In this document: one piece after another, positions 35,766 through 46,485 of the stretch | Layout of the letters: the number at the start of each line of letters is the position of its first letter | How positions within the stretch are numbered: the stretch's first letter is position 1 | Source of the DNA: Riptortus pedestris | Lineage: Eukaryota > Arthropoda > Insecta > Hemiptera > Alydidae | Direction: 5' to 3' | NCBI GenBank assembly: GCA_019009955.1 | Contig: CM032231.1 | Location: 113,620,001 to 113,684,000 of the forward strand | Length of the DNA: 64,000 nucleotides | Position numbers and translations under genes: made by a program | Notes under the pieces: generated by a model | Told to the model about the DNA's origin: nothing | Databases searched by the model: none | The model's input: the letters and a program-made list of their open reading frames with translations, nothing else

Positions 35766-37287
35766 TATTTAATGCTTACCGATCACAATATTTAGTCGTT
35801 TAATATAAAAATAAAGATCAAGTTCGTTAACGGCTGAAATCGGACCAGTGGGAGGGGGGGTTTAGAGGAGGAGAATTTTGAAAATTCGAAATATCTCAGT
35901 TATTATGCGTCGGATCGACATATTGTATAGAACCAATCTTATGGGAAATGTAATGTTCTATAAATGTCGTCAGGTAAGTTTTTTCACTATCTTTAATATT
36001 AACCGAGATATATGCATTTTCTTTAGTTTTAGGCCTTCAGTAAGCCCGCACTCCTACTCATGCCATATTAACAATAAGCTATTATATCATGTAGCACTTT
36101 ATTTGAAGCCTAAATCTATATATATATAAAATTGTAACCTCTGTCTGTACATTGATTTTTTCCTCCAAAATTCACGATAACTTTTCGTTTCACATGTCAT
36201 AGACACCATATCTGCATTTGGTTTCTTTCGTGTATGTTTGTTTGTTTGTTACCTTTTCACGCATAAACGGCTGAACCTACCCCTAACCCAACTTAGACTT
36301 TAGACTATATTAATTTTCTCTGAGACGAACAGGAGTGGGGGTTATAAGGAAAGCCTGAAATTAAAAATAGCGATATTTTGTTTTCTATTGGTTTTTCGGC
36401 AAATATGCACATAACAAAAGTTGTTTATTTTGTTATGTAGAGTAACTTTTGTTATACTCACTTTTGTCGTATACCGAAGTTTAAACGCGTTATACGCTAA
36501 AAATTATAGCGGGAGTCAACTATATTATTTGCCAAAAAAGACTCAACCGAACTAATTAAAACTCGGTATTTGTATTAGCAGTGAAGTCTTCATTATAATA
36601 AGCCATACCAACATTTCTATGGACGGGCAGGAGTGGGGGTTATGAGAGAAGCCTGAAACTAAAAATAGCGATATTTCGTTTCCTATTGGTTTTTCCGCAA
36701 ATATAAACATAACAAAAGTTGTTTATTTTGTTATTTGGAGTAACTTTTGTTATATACACTTTTGTCTTACACCTAAGTATAAATGAGTTAAACGTTAAAA
36801 CTTTAGCGGGAGCCAACAATTTTATTGGGCACTAACGGCGAACATAACAAAGCTCGGTATGTCAATTAGCATTAATTCTCTCATGATTATAAGTTATATT
36901 AAAATTTGTAGGTTCGAACGGGAGTGGGGGTTATAAGAGAGGCCTGAAATAAAAATTCACCATATTTACATGTATAAGAGACGGGAAATATAAAAATATC
37001 GAAGACAGTGAAGCCTTATCGAACAAATAATTCTATTATTAGCAAATCCACGGCAACGACGGGTATCAATCATAAACACTGGGACGGGTAAATGTCAAAA
37101 TATTGTGCAATCTAAAGCTTGCTAAAAAATACCATCACCAATCAGCCTCAAGTGAATTCCCGGGCGAAGCCGGGTATCTGAGCTTGTACCAAATATTCCT
37201 CTCATTGAACCTTTACATCTTGAGACATAATTGCATTTACGTGGGAAATCTTCTTAGTTAACGCAGCCCCTGCGTGACGGACTTTTT
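35766..37287 (+). mobile_element. HINE-like element interrupted by a Helitron
   Basis: It runs from the (TA)n boundary through AGTTCGTTAACGGCTGAAAT and the G-tracts to CCTAAA (36114). It resumes with TACCAAATATTC at 37187 and ends GCAGCCCCTGCGTGACGGAC-TTTTT. Long subfamily. Confidence 0.8.
36115..37186 (+). mobile_element. Helitron (1,072 bp) with empty-site evidence
   Basis: It starts TCTATATATATATAAAATTG after A and ends CGAAGCCGGGTATCTGAG-CTTG before T (the last tetramer has drifted from CTAG). The hairpin is CCCGGGCGAAGCCGGG. The sibling HINE-like copy at 34204-34797 reads CCTAAA-TACCAA without interruption, so the insertion is exactly between A and T with no duplication. No protein is encoded. 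Confidence 0.88.
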
Positions 37288-37865
37288 AAGATTGGAGAAT
37301 TATAATTTTTTTTAATCGTAAGACACATGGCTGAGACATAGTTTAAAACGTCTTAATAAACACTATTGACAAAGAGCCAATTTATTATCTCTTTATATTT
37401 GAACACCCATGTTGACTTTCATTTTAATGCTATTTTTCTCGCATTTCATTATCTCGTAGATTATCACTCATTACCTATGATAATGATATAATAATATTAG
37501 AATGATCACCGTAATATACATTTTTTGAGGCTGTCAAATGATATGAGGTAATAATTCAATCAGTGACAAAAAATGTTACAAATGGAACTTTGTGTAAGCA
37601 TTTTTGTGTGAATTTTGTTCTGTTTGTGTGCGAGTAATATATGTATATATATATCACAGACTATTATGTCCATGGTCTGGAAGATTGGAGGAGCCTATTG
37701 AGAATATAGTTAATTAATATCAGCTGTTAGAATGGACGAGCCTTTATCTCTACCTAAATCCCTTCGGAGCTCCAGCCTCCAGGCCAGCTTCATTCTGCTG
37801 ACTGATTTCATTAGTTATACGGACTCCATCTCTCTTTTCCAAAACCCCAAAACCGTTTTATATAT
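37288..37865. other. Unassigned stretch
   Basis: A short TA tract near 37640. Nothing else is recognised. Confidence 0.4.
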
Positions 37866-38007
37866 ATTAGCAGATTTCCCTTAAGGGAAATCAGCTATTG
37901 AGGTCGTACTCATGAAGCTATTTTCAAAAGTTTTCTTCAAACGTCCATCGATCCTATCTAGGGGATGAAGAAAATGAGGTCCGTTCAAAATTGTATGTAT
38001 GTATGTA

Positions 38008-38048
<41 letters not shown>

Positions 38049-38733
38049 ATATATATATATATATATTTGTCTTTTAACGCTCTAGCGGTCGCAATTTTTG
38101 TTTTATCGTTACGAAACTCGATATTTAACCCCTTTATGTAAAAAGACAGATCAAGTTCGTTAATGGCTGAAATCGGACAAGAGGGAGGGGGGGTTTAGAG
38201 GGGGGGATTTTCGAAAATTCAAAATATCTCCGTTATTATGCATCGGATCGAAAAATTGTATAGAATCAATCTTATTGCAAATTAAATTTACTATAAATAT
38301 TGTTATATACATTTATTCTCTATCTTTAATATTAACCGAGATATTTGCATTTTTATGAAGTCTGTGGTGGGATATAGTTCGGATTATGTCGGCCATCTTC
38401 GTCATTTCTCGGCTCAGGCGGAGCTTCTTCTAACCTGGCGTTTTTAACCTTACCTTACCTTCCTTACTTTGTGAGATTTATGCCAATACGTTTTGTTCAT
38501 CCGCCACCCCCCCCCCTTCTTTAGTTCTTGGACTACTGAAATTTGAGTTATTAAAATATAAATCATTCTTACAATTCAGAAGCCGTTTCAGTTGGGTATT
38601 TATTTTAATTAACTGAAAGATTTCTCTATATCTAATCACGGTGGTATTGTGTTACCAGTATGCAGATTTCTCTATTGTAAAACTTCACAGGGGAAATCTG
38701 CTTAGTTTACGCAGCCCCTGCGTGACGGACTTT
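37866..38733 (+). mobile_element. HINE-like element, longest subfamily (868 bp)
   Basis: Sense orientation with both ends (TTAGCAGATTTCCCTTAAGG; GCAGCCCCTGCGTGACGGAC). The microsatellite (about 37995-38067) mixes TGTA and TA units. Between core and 3' end is an extra ~200 bp with a C-run and GCCGTTTCAGTTGGGTATTT, shared with 4603-5284. Confidence 0.85.
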
Positions 38734-38861
38734 ATTGTTTTTAGCATTTTTACCATATCCAATACTTGTGCTGGCCTTAAATTAAGTAGGCTTACTCATA
38801 TTAGTCACGTATTAATTTTCCAAATTTTGATTCTCATCTTATAATATATATCTAACATTAG

Positions 38862-39673
38862 CTAAGGTACCCGGGAAATAATTGAGGCTGAAAGATAATT
38901 TTTAGGGGGGGCCTTACTTTGTAGAATATAATTACATTTTACCGTCTCCATGCTTAGGATTTACACCCGAGTCCGGCGTGCTGGGGATATGTTCATAATA
39001 AAAGTATTTGTTATGTACTTAATTCTATAAAATACACAATATGTTTATATTACCCGTTTTCAGTGAATGTATCTTTTTTTAAATATAACATAATCAAAGA
39101 TTACCATATTATTATAGTCAAAAATACGGAGTTTCGTTGATTTCGATTTAGTCTTTAGCGTCCTATAACATTGTTAACCCCTTCTGTAGTTTTTCGTGTA
39201 TACCTGATTCAAATTTCGTTATAGCGTAAAAGTTTATATAACAAAATTTACTTTAAATAACAAAACAAACAACTTTTGTTATAAGCACGTTTGCTAAAAA
39301 TGACTATGTTACGAAATATCTCGATTTTATATTTCAGACCTCCCTTATAACCACCACTCCTGTTCATACCTCGAAATTCTAATATAGCTTATAATCAGGA
39401 AGCTGTTAATTCCAAATCACATACGGAGTTTCATTTAGTTCGGATGAGTCTTTTGTGCCATATAAAATTGCTGTTTTATAGTTTTTAGCGTATAACTGAC
39501 TTATACTTCGGTATACGACAAAGGTGTACATAACAAAAGTTACAAGTTATAAATAACAAAATAAACAACTTTTTTCATGTGCATATTTGCCTAAAAATTA
39601 ATAGGAAACGTTTCACAAAATTCGGTTAAGCCGTTAACGATTCTATAAAGGACATACAGACAAACATTCATTT
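38862..39673 (-). mobile_element. Degenerate Helitron
   Basis: The left edge GCTAAGGTACCCGGGAAAT is the drifted 3' end (hairpin half lost) on the minus strand. The body shares ACAAAATAAACAACTTTTGT, GGTATACGACAAAGGTG and CACTCCTGTTCATACC words with the other Helitrons. It fades out at AGCCGTTAACGATTC..ACAGACAAACA, with no clean 5' TC. Confidence 0.6.
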
Positions 39674-39711
39674 ATATCCCCCATATTTATTTTTAGCTGG
39701 TGGTGAGGGTG

Positions 39712-40319
39712 ATGAATGGTTAATCACAAAACTTTTTTATGGCTCCTCGCAATTTTATTTCTTATAAACGCTGAGCGCTTTCGGGGACTAAATCTCCATC
39801 CTCAGAGCTACAAAGCAATGTAACACCATAATTAGGAGTCTAAAAATCAGTTCTTAAAAATGTTTTACATAGTTGGTCATATAACAAACAGTCTATAACA
39901 TTATAACTTTTTTTACAATAATAACACCTATATTCACACTTTTACAATTAAAATATAACAAATTAATAATTACTATTTAAACATTAAAATAATATTATAA
40001 GCAAAAATTACCGTCAGAGCTTTGTCTTATAATATTATTTTAATGTTTAAATAGTAATTATTAATTTGTTATATTTTAATTGTAAATGTGTTTTTGAATA
40101 TAGGTGTTATTATTGTAAAAAAAATTATAATGTTATAAACTGTTTGTTATATGACCAACTATGTAAAACATTTTTAAGAACTGATTTTTAGACTCCTAAT
40201 TATGGTGTTTCATTGTTTTGTAGTTCTGAGGATGGGGTTTTAGTCCCCGACAGCGCTCAGAGTTTATAAGAAATATAATTGTGCGGAGCCATTAAAAAGT
40301 TTTGTGATTAACCATTCAT
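39712..40319. repeat. Large fold-back: ~290-bp inverted arms with a 24-nt spacer
   Basis: Left arm 39712-40001, right arm 40026-40319. Outer edges read ATGAATGGTTAATCACAAAA and its complement, inner edges AATAATATTATAAG and its complement. Arms match over nearly all their length with small indels. Each arm contains CTGAGGATGG.G, TTTAGTCCCC and GA.AGCGCTCAG, similar in layout to the Penelope-like tails. Likely two terminal repeats of one retroelement head to head, or a foldback MITE. Confidence 0.7.
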
Positions 40320-40320
40320 T

Positions 40321-40384
<64 letters not shown>

Positions 40385-40397
40385 TAGATAGATAGAT
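40320..40397. repeat. Compound microsatellite (TA)n(GA)n(GATA)n
   Basis: TA run 40320-40346, GA run 40347-40380, then GATA units to about 40397, directly beside the fold-back arm. Confidence 0.85.
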
Positions 40398-41913
40398 TAC
40401 CCAGAAAATGTTTTGTGCTCAAAACGTCTTGATTTCATAACATTGTAGCAGCAAACATTTTACAAGCAAGTTTTCATTACTAATATGGATATCCTCGCAC
40501 ACACACGTGTATTTTAAAAAAAACGCTAAATGTTACTAATATATATATATATATATATATGAGTTATCTTATGCCTAAAAAATGTAATACATTTTACCGA
40601 AACGTGGGCAAAGTTGTAGCAATTTGTGCGTGACCGAAAACCTCGTCAATAAAAGCAAAGAAACGACGGTGGTTTGAGAAATTATGTATCTCCAATAATG
40701 GTGGTGACCTTTAGAAATCGTCGAAGTACTCTAGTCCTCCTGTTATTCGCCAGAGTTTGCGAAGAATTATGTTCAAGTAGAAGAGTTTTTTCTGGATATC
40801 CTGAGTCTCCAGAGAGATATAAAAACTGAAAAAAAAAATTAAACTCTTTGGTTCGACACCTCTTGAAGTGCTAATGTCTCCCACGAGGTATTGGAAAGAG
40901 ATCGGGTGGGCTGCTTATGTCTATCATATTGTGGTGGAATGACAGATAAAAAAGTGCTGCATTTTCATCTAAGGAGCTACTCAATAACTTCACGATGCTG
41001 AGGAACTGCTGGAACTCCATTAACTCGAAGCTCTAAGTTTATCACCATCAGCATAGTGAGACTGCCCTTCAAATACTGGACCACCGCTCCCCATTCACCC
41101 CGAGTAAATAAATTAGAATGTTAAATGGCCTGCCGGCATGTCGAACCCCTCACATTTCAAAGTGCTCATTCAGTGCTCGACCGGACGAGAGAATGTAAAC
41201 CCTTGACAAAGGACAATTTAGATTATCTGTGTCGGGAGTGAGCATGTTGGTTTATAGCCCCACTAACCCAACGAGCAAATACAAACTAGGGTGAAAACAA
41301 CGTGAAATTGAGTCTTGAATTGAAGAGAAAGGAGAGTTGATGGTATCCCATTTGGATTCACAACTTCTCTCCAATAGGACGGCATGCCTCAATTGATATA
41401 GGCCTATAAGCCAATATGGTGGGAAATGCTTTCTGGCATGCCCCTTTAATAAAAGCCGACTTGTGCTTCATTCTATAGCCTGCCCATATCCATTCACACT
41501 ATATATACGGCCTCTATTTTCTACTGAAAAAAACTTTCCTTTCGTTCCTAAATTTACTCCTATCAATCTCACACAAAATGATTATTTCATAAATCCCTTA
41601 CACTTATGGTTTTAGTATCCTCTCTTTTAGGGAGATTGACATTTCGTAAACACCAATTTACACCAATTATTCATAGCACTTTAAGTGCAACGCATCATCA
41701 TTGTCATGTTGGCTGATCGGGAATGGCACACACACGGATGGTTGGTACATTAATAAATTTATTAAATAAATTCATATAGGCTAATTTCTCTAATATTCTA
41801 TATCTACGTTATATCTATTTGGAGAGAGAGAGAAAAAACGTCCAATTCTTCACAATTTGTATCTATTTATACATATGCTACTATTAGGTTGTAATCTATT
41901 TATACATATGCTA
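40398..41913. other. Unassigned stretch with a 32-bp tandem duplication
   Basis: No gene recognised. Next to the mariner boundary, ATCTATTTATACATATGCTA (continuing CTATT) occurs twice with a 32-bp period, at about 41861 and 41893. Confidence 0.45.
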
Positions 41914-42004
41914 CTATTGGTGAATCAAATATAAACGAGACTTTTTTTTTTTTTAAATTTATTTTAATTTTAAATGCAAAAAATAATATAGCTCATTTTT
42001 CTAA

Positions 42005-42206
42005 ATTAAAGTTTCACTCACGGATAACTTCAAAAAAAAACTTTATTTGGTAAAACACAAACGATTACAAAGACAATAATAGTTAATACAAGTGCATCAG
42101 ACGGGAGTCGGGAGACAAGTGACTGGGAAGGGAAGAGGCAGGAGTATATATACTAGATAAGTAGCTGCTGACTCAGGTTCCTGGAGCTGGAGTACTTTGC
42201 TGCTTT
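42005..42206 (-). repeat. 3' LTR of the errantivirus
   Basis: The minus-strand LTR starts after the polypurine tract at AGCAGCAAAGTACTCC and ends GTGAGTGAAACTTTAAT. It contains TAGTATATATACTCC (TATA-like) and AAATAAAGTTTT (polyadenylation signal). By eye it has no mismatch to the 5' LTR. Confidence 0.92.
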
Positions 42207-42239
42207 CCTCCCACCCGAAGATTCGAAGTCCCCTGAGAA

Positions 42240-43826
42240 TCAAGTAGAAGTAGGTAGTTGCCAGGGGTTGTACCAAGAAGGAGCCATAGTGAATGGGCTG
42301 GTGATGTGATGAAACTGGAGTTCAACTGGGCTTCGAGTTGTTGGAGATGATGTATTCTGAGTTTTGGGTAGACACTTTGACTTACAATGATTAATAATTA
42401 ATATAATATGGAAAAAGAATAGATAAATTACAATAATATAAATTACAATGTGAGTTGTATTAGAGGTTATATAATTAATCGTTTCTAATTGTTCTAGTAG
42501 AATATTATCTAGTTGAGGTTTATCTAATGTGCTAAAAGTGATATTGTAAGGCTTGATATCAGTTGGTGTGTGGTTGAATAGTAGTATTTGAGTGTCAATA
42601 GTGTATGTAAAAGGCTTAGGGCATTCTAATAGTGTTTCTATATTGTTGAGTTTAACGAGAGCAGTGGAAGGTAGGAAGAGAGGTGTACCTGTATGTTTTA
42701 GGTGTACAACTGGGGTCTTAAAGCTAATATACAAGTCTAAATCTTCTACATATTTAATAAATGGTAATGAAAAAATGGTTGTGCTTATACAATACTGAGA
42801 ATTACCAAGAAAAATATTTTCTATACACTTATCTGCTAGAGGTTTAATAGATTTACAGAAATAATTATCTATAACTAAGCTACAATTACCTATGTACAAG
42901 TGAGATATATTTCTTAAGACTAGGGTGTAAGGTGATACAGTTGTAAATGTCTGGGATTGTCTCATTACAGGGGCTTGAAGAAAGTAATATGTAGTCAGTG
43001 GGTCTGATTTTAAAGGTAGAGAAATGAAAATGTGTAGCAGTCCGTTTTTCAGAACACATCTCAGTTTGCTGAGTAACCAAAGTTTTTCTTTGTTTAATGT
43101 TATGAGGGAGATGTTAGGAAGATTAGAAAAATTAATTTGGCTAAGAATGGAGGAGTGTGTTACGCCTAGTTCACAAAATTCTATGGTATTTTCGAGGTCA
43201 GTGAGTCGAATGTAAATGTAATTAATGGCAGAGTAGACTTCAGTAAGGTGTATTCGCCGTTCATCTGTGTTGATAGAGTTTACGAGTTTGGCTGTTTTGT
43301 GATTGTTTGTGTTTATCAGGTCAATGTCATGTCTCATAGTTTTGATCAAATCTTGACTGGAGTGTGTCTGAAGCTCGATGTTATGTTCAATATGGTACTC
43401 ATTTCGTTCGAGTTCTTCTAGAATTTTGTCATATTTTTGTTTGTCATTGGCATCCATGTTTCCTGTAAGCCAGTTGATAGCGGACCCGAGGCCATTTATA
43501 AGTCCTCGCCGTAATCGGGGATTTTTGTCGGTTTTGAATAAGGCTTGGAATTTGTTTAATGTGAATTGGAGTAAGTGTTGAGTAGTATTGTACGAATCCA
43601 AATCTGTGAATTTCGCTAGGAGTGATTCCGTTTCGAGGAGTTCTTTGTATAAGGTTTTATAGTTTATGAAGTACGTGATGGTAAAGTATTGGTCCATGAG
43701 ATATGCGTCACGTGCTTTAATGGGAACTATTCCCGGTGTCTGGGAGATGTCGGTGATTTCATATTGTATCGTCACTGTCAGAAGCATGTAGAGACATATG
43801 GTCCTTATATAAGTCAGCATCTGCAA
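42240..43826 (-). CDS. env: Envelope glycoprotein (errantivirus Env)
   Basis: 528 residues, intact. It has a hydrophobic N-terminal signal (LTYIRTICLYMLLTVTI) and a furin-type site RLRR at residues 104-107. This is followed at once by a Gly-rich hydrophobic segment (GLINGLGSAINWLTG), the expected fusion peptide. Several N-x-S/T sites follow, then a C-terminal membrane anchor (IVIYIIVIYLFFFHIILII) and a short cytoplasmic tail. This is the layout of errantivirus Env, related to baculovirus F proteins. It overlaps the 3' end of pol by 68 nt in another frame, typical of env made from a spliced RNA. Residue-level function was not tested. Confidence 0.9.
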   Translation of the reverse strand: MQMLTYIRTICLYMLLTVTIQYEITDISQTPGIVPIKARDAYLMDQYFTITYFINYKTLYKELLETESLLAKFTDLDSYNTTQHLLQFTLNKFQALFKTDKNPRLRRGLINGLGSAINWLTGNMDANDKQKYDKILEELERNEYHIEHNIELQTHSSQDLIKTMRHDIDLINTNNHKTAKLVNSINTDERRIHLTEVYSAINYIYIRLTDLENTIEFCELGVTHSSILSQINFSNLPNISLITLNKEKLWLLSKLRCVLKNGLLHIFISLPLKSDPLTTYYFLQAPVMRQSQTFTTVSPYTLVLRNISHLYIGNCSLVIDNYFCKSIKPLADKCIENIFLGNSQYCISTTIFSLPFIKYVEDLDLYISFKTPVVHLKHTGTPLFLPSTALVKLNNIETLLECPKPFTYTIDTQILLFNHTPTDIKPYNITFSTLDKPQLDNILLEQLETINYITSNTTHIVIYIIVIYLFFFHIILIINHCKSKCLPKTQNTSSPTTRSPVELQFHHITSPFTMAPSWYNPWQLPTST

Positions 43827-46485
43827 CAGAAGTGCGAGATTTCCGTTTGAAATAGTCTTTTCTCTGTCGCTGTATGTTATCTTTGTGTATGGTGACGTCT
43901 CGTTTACCGTCCGTCAGTTTGATAACTGGTTTGTATGGGTTCTGTGCTTTTGTTCGTGTTTGTACTTTAGCATATGTTTGAGTAGGAATGTCGGGATCTT
44001 CCCTGGTGGCGTTTAATTTGTCAGTTCTTGTTTGTTTTTCGGTTATAATTTCATTTCGAATACAGGATTGTAAAAGTTTGAGTTTGTTGTGGTATTGTTC
44101 AACTAAACGTTCTGTGATTTGTACGTCAGTTTCGGGAATAGATTTTTTTGTTGTGCCAAAGGTTATTTCGTTTGGTGTTAGTTTCAGCTTTTGGTTTAAT
44201 GAATTATTATAAGCAATTACACTGGAGCGGAGGCGTTGTTTAAGCGAGTCTTTAGGGAATTTTTCTTTTATAACCCGGAGAAGTTCAATGAGTGTTGAGT
44301 GTGTTCGGTTGAGTAATCCTAGGGAGTTGGGATGATTTGGAGTAACGTAATAGGGTTCGATGCCCTGTGATTCCAAGAGATTTTGTATCAGGCCGTTTTT
44401 GAATTCACGTCCGTTGTCCATTTTAATTCTGTCGGGAGCTGGAAAGGTTTCGAGGTATTTCATGATGATACTAGAAATGTTTGTGCTGTTGAGTGTGCGA
44501 ATCACTTTCCCAAACAACTTTTTTGAGAAAGTGTCAACAATTGTGATAATGTATTGTTGTTCGTAATGTAGTGTGTCAATCATAATTTCTTCAAATGGTT
44601 TTTCTGGAGTTGGGGTGAGGCAGTACTTAGTTTTTATTGGTCGTCTGTCATATTTGGTTTTCCTACACGTATCACAATTATTTACATAAGTCATTATATG
44701 ATCTTTCATTCGTGGAAAATAGTAGTGGCGTCTGAGTTTATTGTATGTTTCGAGACCTCCACGATGGCATGTTTTACCAACGTGGTAATTGTCAATAATT
44801 TCCTTTTGTTCGTTTGTATCTGTCACGTCTAAACATTTGTGTGCGTATCTTTTGATTTTAACAGTTGGGTGTTTGTCCTGTATGATGCGAGTTAATGCGT
44901 TAAATATCCCTTCGAACTCTGGACGGACAGTTTCTACAGTAGGTTCACAGTAAACACCATATACTGTGTTAGGTTTAACTATTTCCAGAAGTATGTCATC
45001 TAAGTCTTGTGTCCAAGGGTAAGCTGTATCAACTGTGTATCGGAATTTATTAAATGGTCGGGTAAGTGAAATATTTTTTTGTCCACGTTGTATAAATATT
45101 TGGTGTTTCTCTATGTTTATTGGTTTGTCGTTAGTTACTATCCAGACTTGTTGATTGCTAGAATCCTGACTGTGCGCGGTCGCGAGAGAACAATCGTCCC
45201 TATCAGGAGCTAGAAGCTCGTGAATGAACTCATCCGCGATAGCGGTTGATGTCGACTGTTGTACTGTTTCAGCAAGTACCTTCTCAAGTTCCATGTGGGG
45301 GTCAATGTCCTCATTATCATTTTCAAGGGTATGTACATCTGTGTCGGTATTGATAGGGTTTCTTGATAGAGCGTCAGCAACAAAGTTCGTCTTACCTTCT
45401 ATATGTTTAATGTCAAATTCAAAGTCCGCGAGTTGAAATATCCATTTCATGAGTCTATTGTTTGAGTTTTTCATTGTGAAGAGCCAAGTGAGCGGTTTGT
45501 GGTCTGTTTGTAAAGTAAATCGTTTGCCAAAAAGATAAGGTTTAAAATGTGTACAAGCCCATACAACGGCTAACAGTTCTTTTTCAATCGTAGAGTATTT
45601 TTGTTCAGTGTTAGTCAATGTCCTGGAAGCGAATGCAATGGGATGTTCCGTATTGTTAGTTAATTGAGATAATACAGCTCCTAAGGCTACGTTACTAGCG
45701 TCAGTAGTTAGAGTAAAGGGTAAGTTCCAGTCTGGAAATTGTAAAATTGGGGAGTTAGTAATGATGTCTTTGAGTTGGTTAACACTATGTATGAATTCTG
45801 GCGAGTGAGTGACAGTTTTGTTTCGTAATGCTTGTGTAAGAGGTTTGGCAATGTGAGCATAATTTCGTATAAATCTTCTATAATAACCACTTAAGCCTAG
45901 AAATTGTCGAATTTCTTTCTCAGTAGACGGTAGAGGGAAGTCGAGTACTGCTTGTATTTTGTCTGGTAATGGTTTGAGTCCATCCGTGGATACTATGTGG
46001 CCTAAGAAAGGGAGTTCTGTTTTAAGAAATTCAGTTTTGTCCAGTTGAAGAGTCAGTGAATGTTGACTTAGTTTCCGGAATACATTTTCCAAGTGTAAGA
46101 AGTGTGAGTCGAGGTCTTCCGAAAAAACAATAATGTCATCAATATAAACGAGTGTATTGGGGAGATTTTCGAGTAACATTTTCATAGCTCTTTGGAATGT
46201 TGCCGGTCCGTTACATAAACCGAAACTTAAGCGCAAAAATTCAAAATGTCCTTGGTCAGTACTGAATGCTGTCATGGGTATCGAATCTTTATCCATTTCT
46301 ATTTGGTGGAATCCTGATGCTAAGTCAATTGTTGTGAAGTATTTGGCACCTTTTAATTTACATAATAGGTCTTCAATGTTGGGTAAGGGGAATTTGTCGG
46401 GTATAGTTTGTTCGTTAATTTTCCTATAGTCTACTACCATCCTGATTTTTGTTTTTTCCACTTGCGTCAGGTTTTTTTGGTACAA
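43759..46485 (-). CDS. pol: Pol, C-terminal part: RT, RNase H, integrase (frame-broken from its N-terminus)
   Basis: 908 open codons, though the first ~14 read out of the biological frame before the break. The order of domains is: RT with YFTTIDLASGFHQIEM and the catalytic YIDD; RNase H with LTTDASNVALGAVLSQ, EKELLAVVWA and TDHKPL; a zinc-binding HHCC region (YHVGKTCHRGG ... CDTC); then the integrase core. The core has Asp in MIDTLHY and in KMDNGREF. At 35 residues after the second Asp, where the family has Glu in a G-x-x-E-R context, this copy has Asn (GLLNRTHST). That position is normally essential, so this integrase is probably inactive. Confidence 0.9.
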   Translation of the reverse strand: MYQKNLTQVEKTKIRMVVDYRKINEQTIPDKFPLPNIEDLLCKLKGAKYFTTIDLASGFHQIEMDKDSIPMTAFSTDQGHFEFLRLSFGLCNGPATFQRAMKMLLENLPNTLVYIDDIIVFSEDLDSHFLHLENVFRKLSQHSLTLQLDKTEFLKTELPFLGHIVSTDGLKPLPDKIQAVLDFPLPSTEKEIRQFLGLSGYYRRFIRNYAHIAKPLTQALRNKTVTHSPEFIHSVNQLKDIITNSPILQFPDWNLPFTLTTDASNVALGAVLSQLTNNTEHPIAFASRTLTNTEQKYSTIEKELLAVVWACTHFKPYLFGKRFTLQTDHKPLTWLFTMKNSNNRLMKWIFQLADFEFDIKHIEGKTNFVADALSRNPINTDTDVHTLENDNEDIDPHMELEKVLAETVQQSTSTAIADEFIHELLAPDRDDCSLATAHSQDSSNQQVWIVTNDKPINIEKHQIFIQRGQKNISLTRPFNKFRYTVDTAYPWTQDLDDILLEIVKPNTVYGVYCEPTVETVRPEFEGIFNALTRIIQDKHPTVKIKRYAHKCLDVTDTNEQKEIIDNYHVGKTCHRGGLETYNKLRRHYYFPRMKDHIMTYVNNCDTCRKTKYDRRPIKTKYCLTPTPEKPFEEIMIDTLHYEQQYIITIVDTFSKKLFGKVIRTLNSTNISSIIMKYLETFPAPDRIKMDNGREFKNGLIQNLLESQGIEPYYVTPNHPNSLGLLNRTHSTLIELLRVIKEKFPKDSLKQRLRSSVIAYNNSLNQKLKLTPNEITFGTTKKSIPETDVQITERLVEQYHNKLKLLQSCIRNEIITEKQTRTDKLNATREDPDIPTQTYAKVQTRTKAQNPYKPVIKLTDGKRDVTIHKDNIQRQRKDYFKRKSRTSVADADLYKDHMSLHASDSDDTI

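Noticed and set aside
4603..38733. HINE-like copies as LTRs of one retroelement
   Set aside because: Copies occur in both orientations with no gag-pol between them. They lack TG..CA ends, primer sites and polypurine tracts.
42592..45436. Plus-strand frames across the errantivirus
   Set aside because: Antisense shadows of env and pol. None has a domain signature.
46437..46460. Programmed -1 frameshift at A-AAA-AAC within pol
   Set aside because: The heptamer is in frame but the downstream RT lies in the +1 register and the -1 frame stops quickly, so a mutation or sequence error is the better reading.
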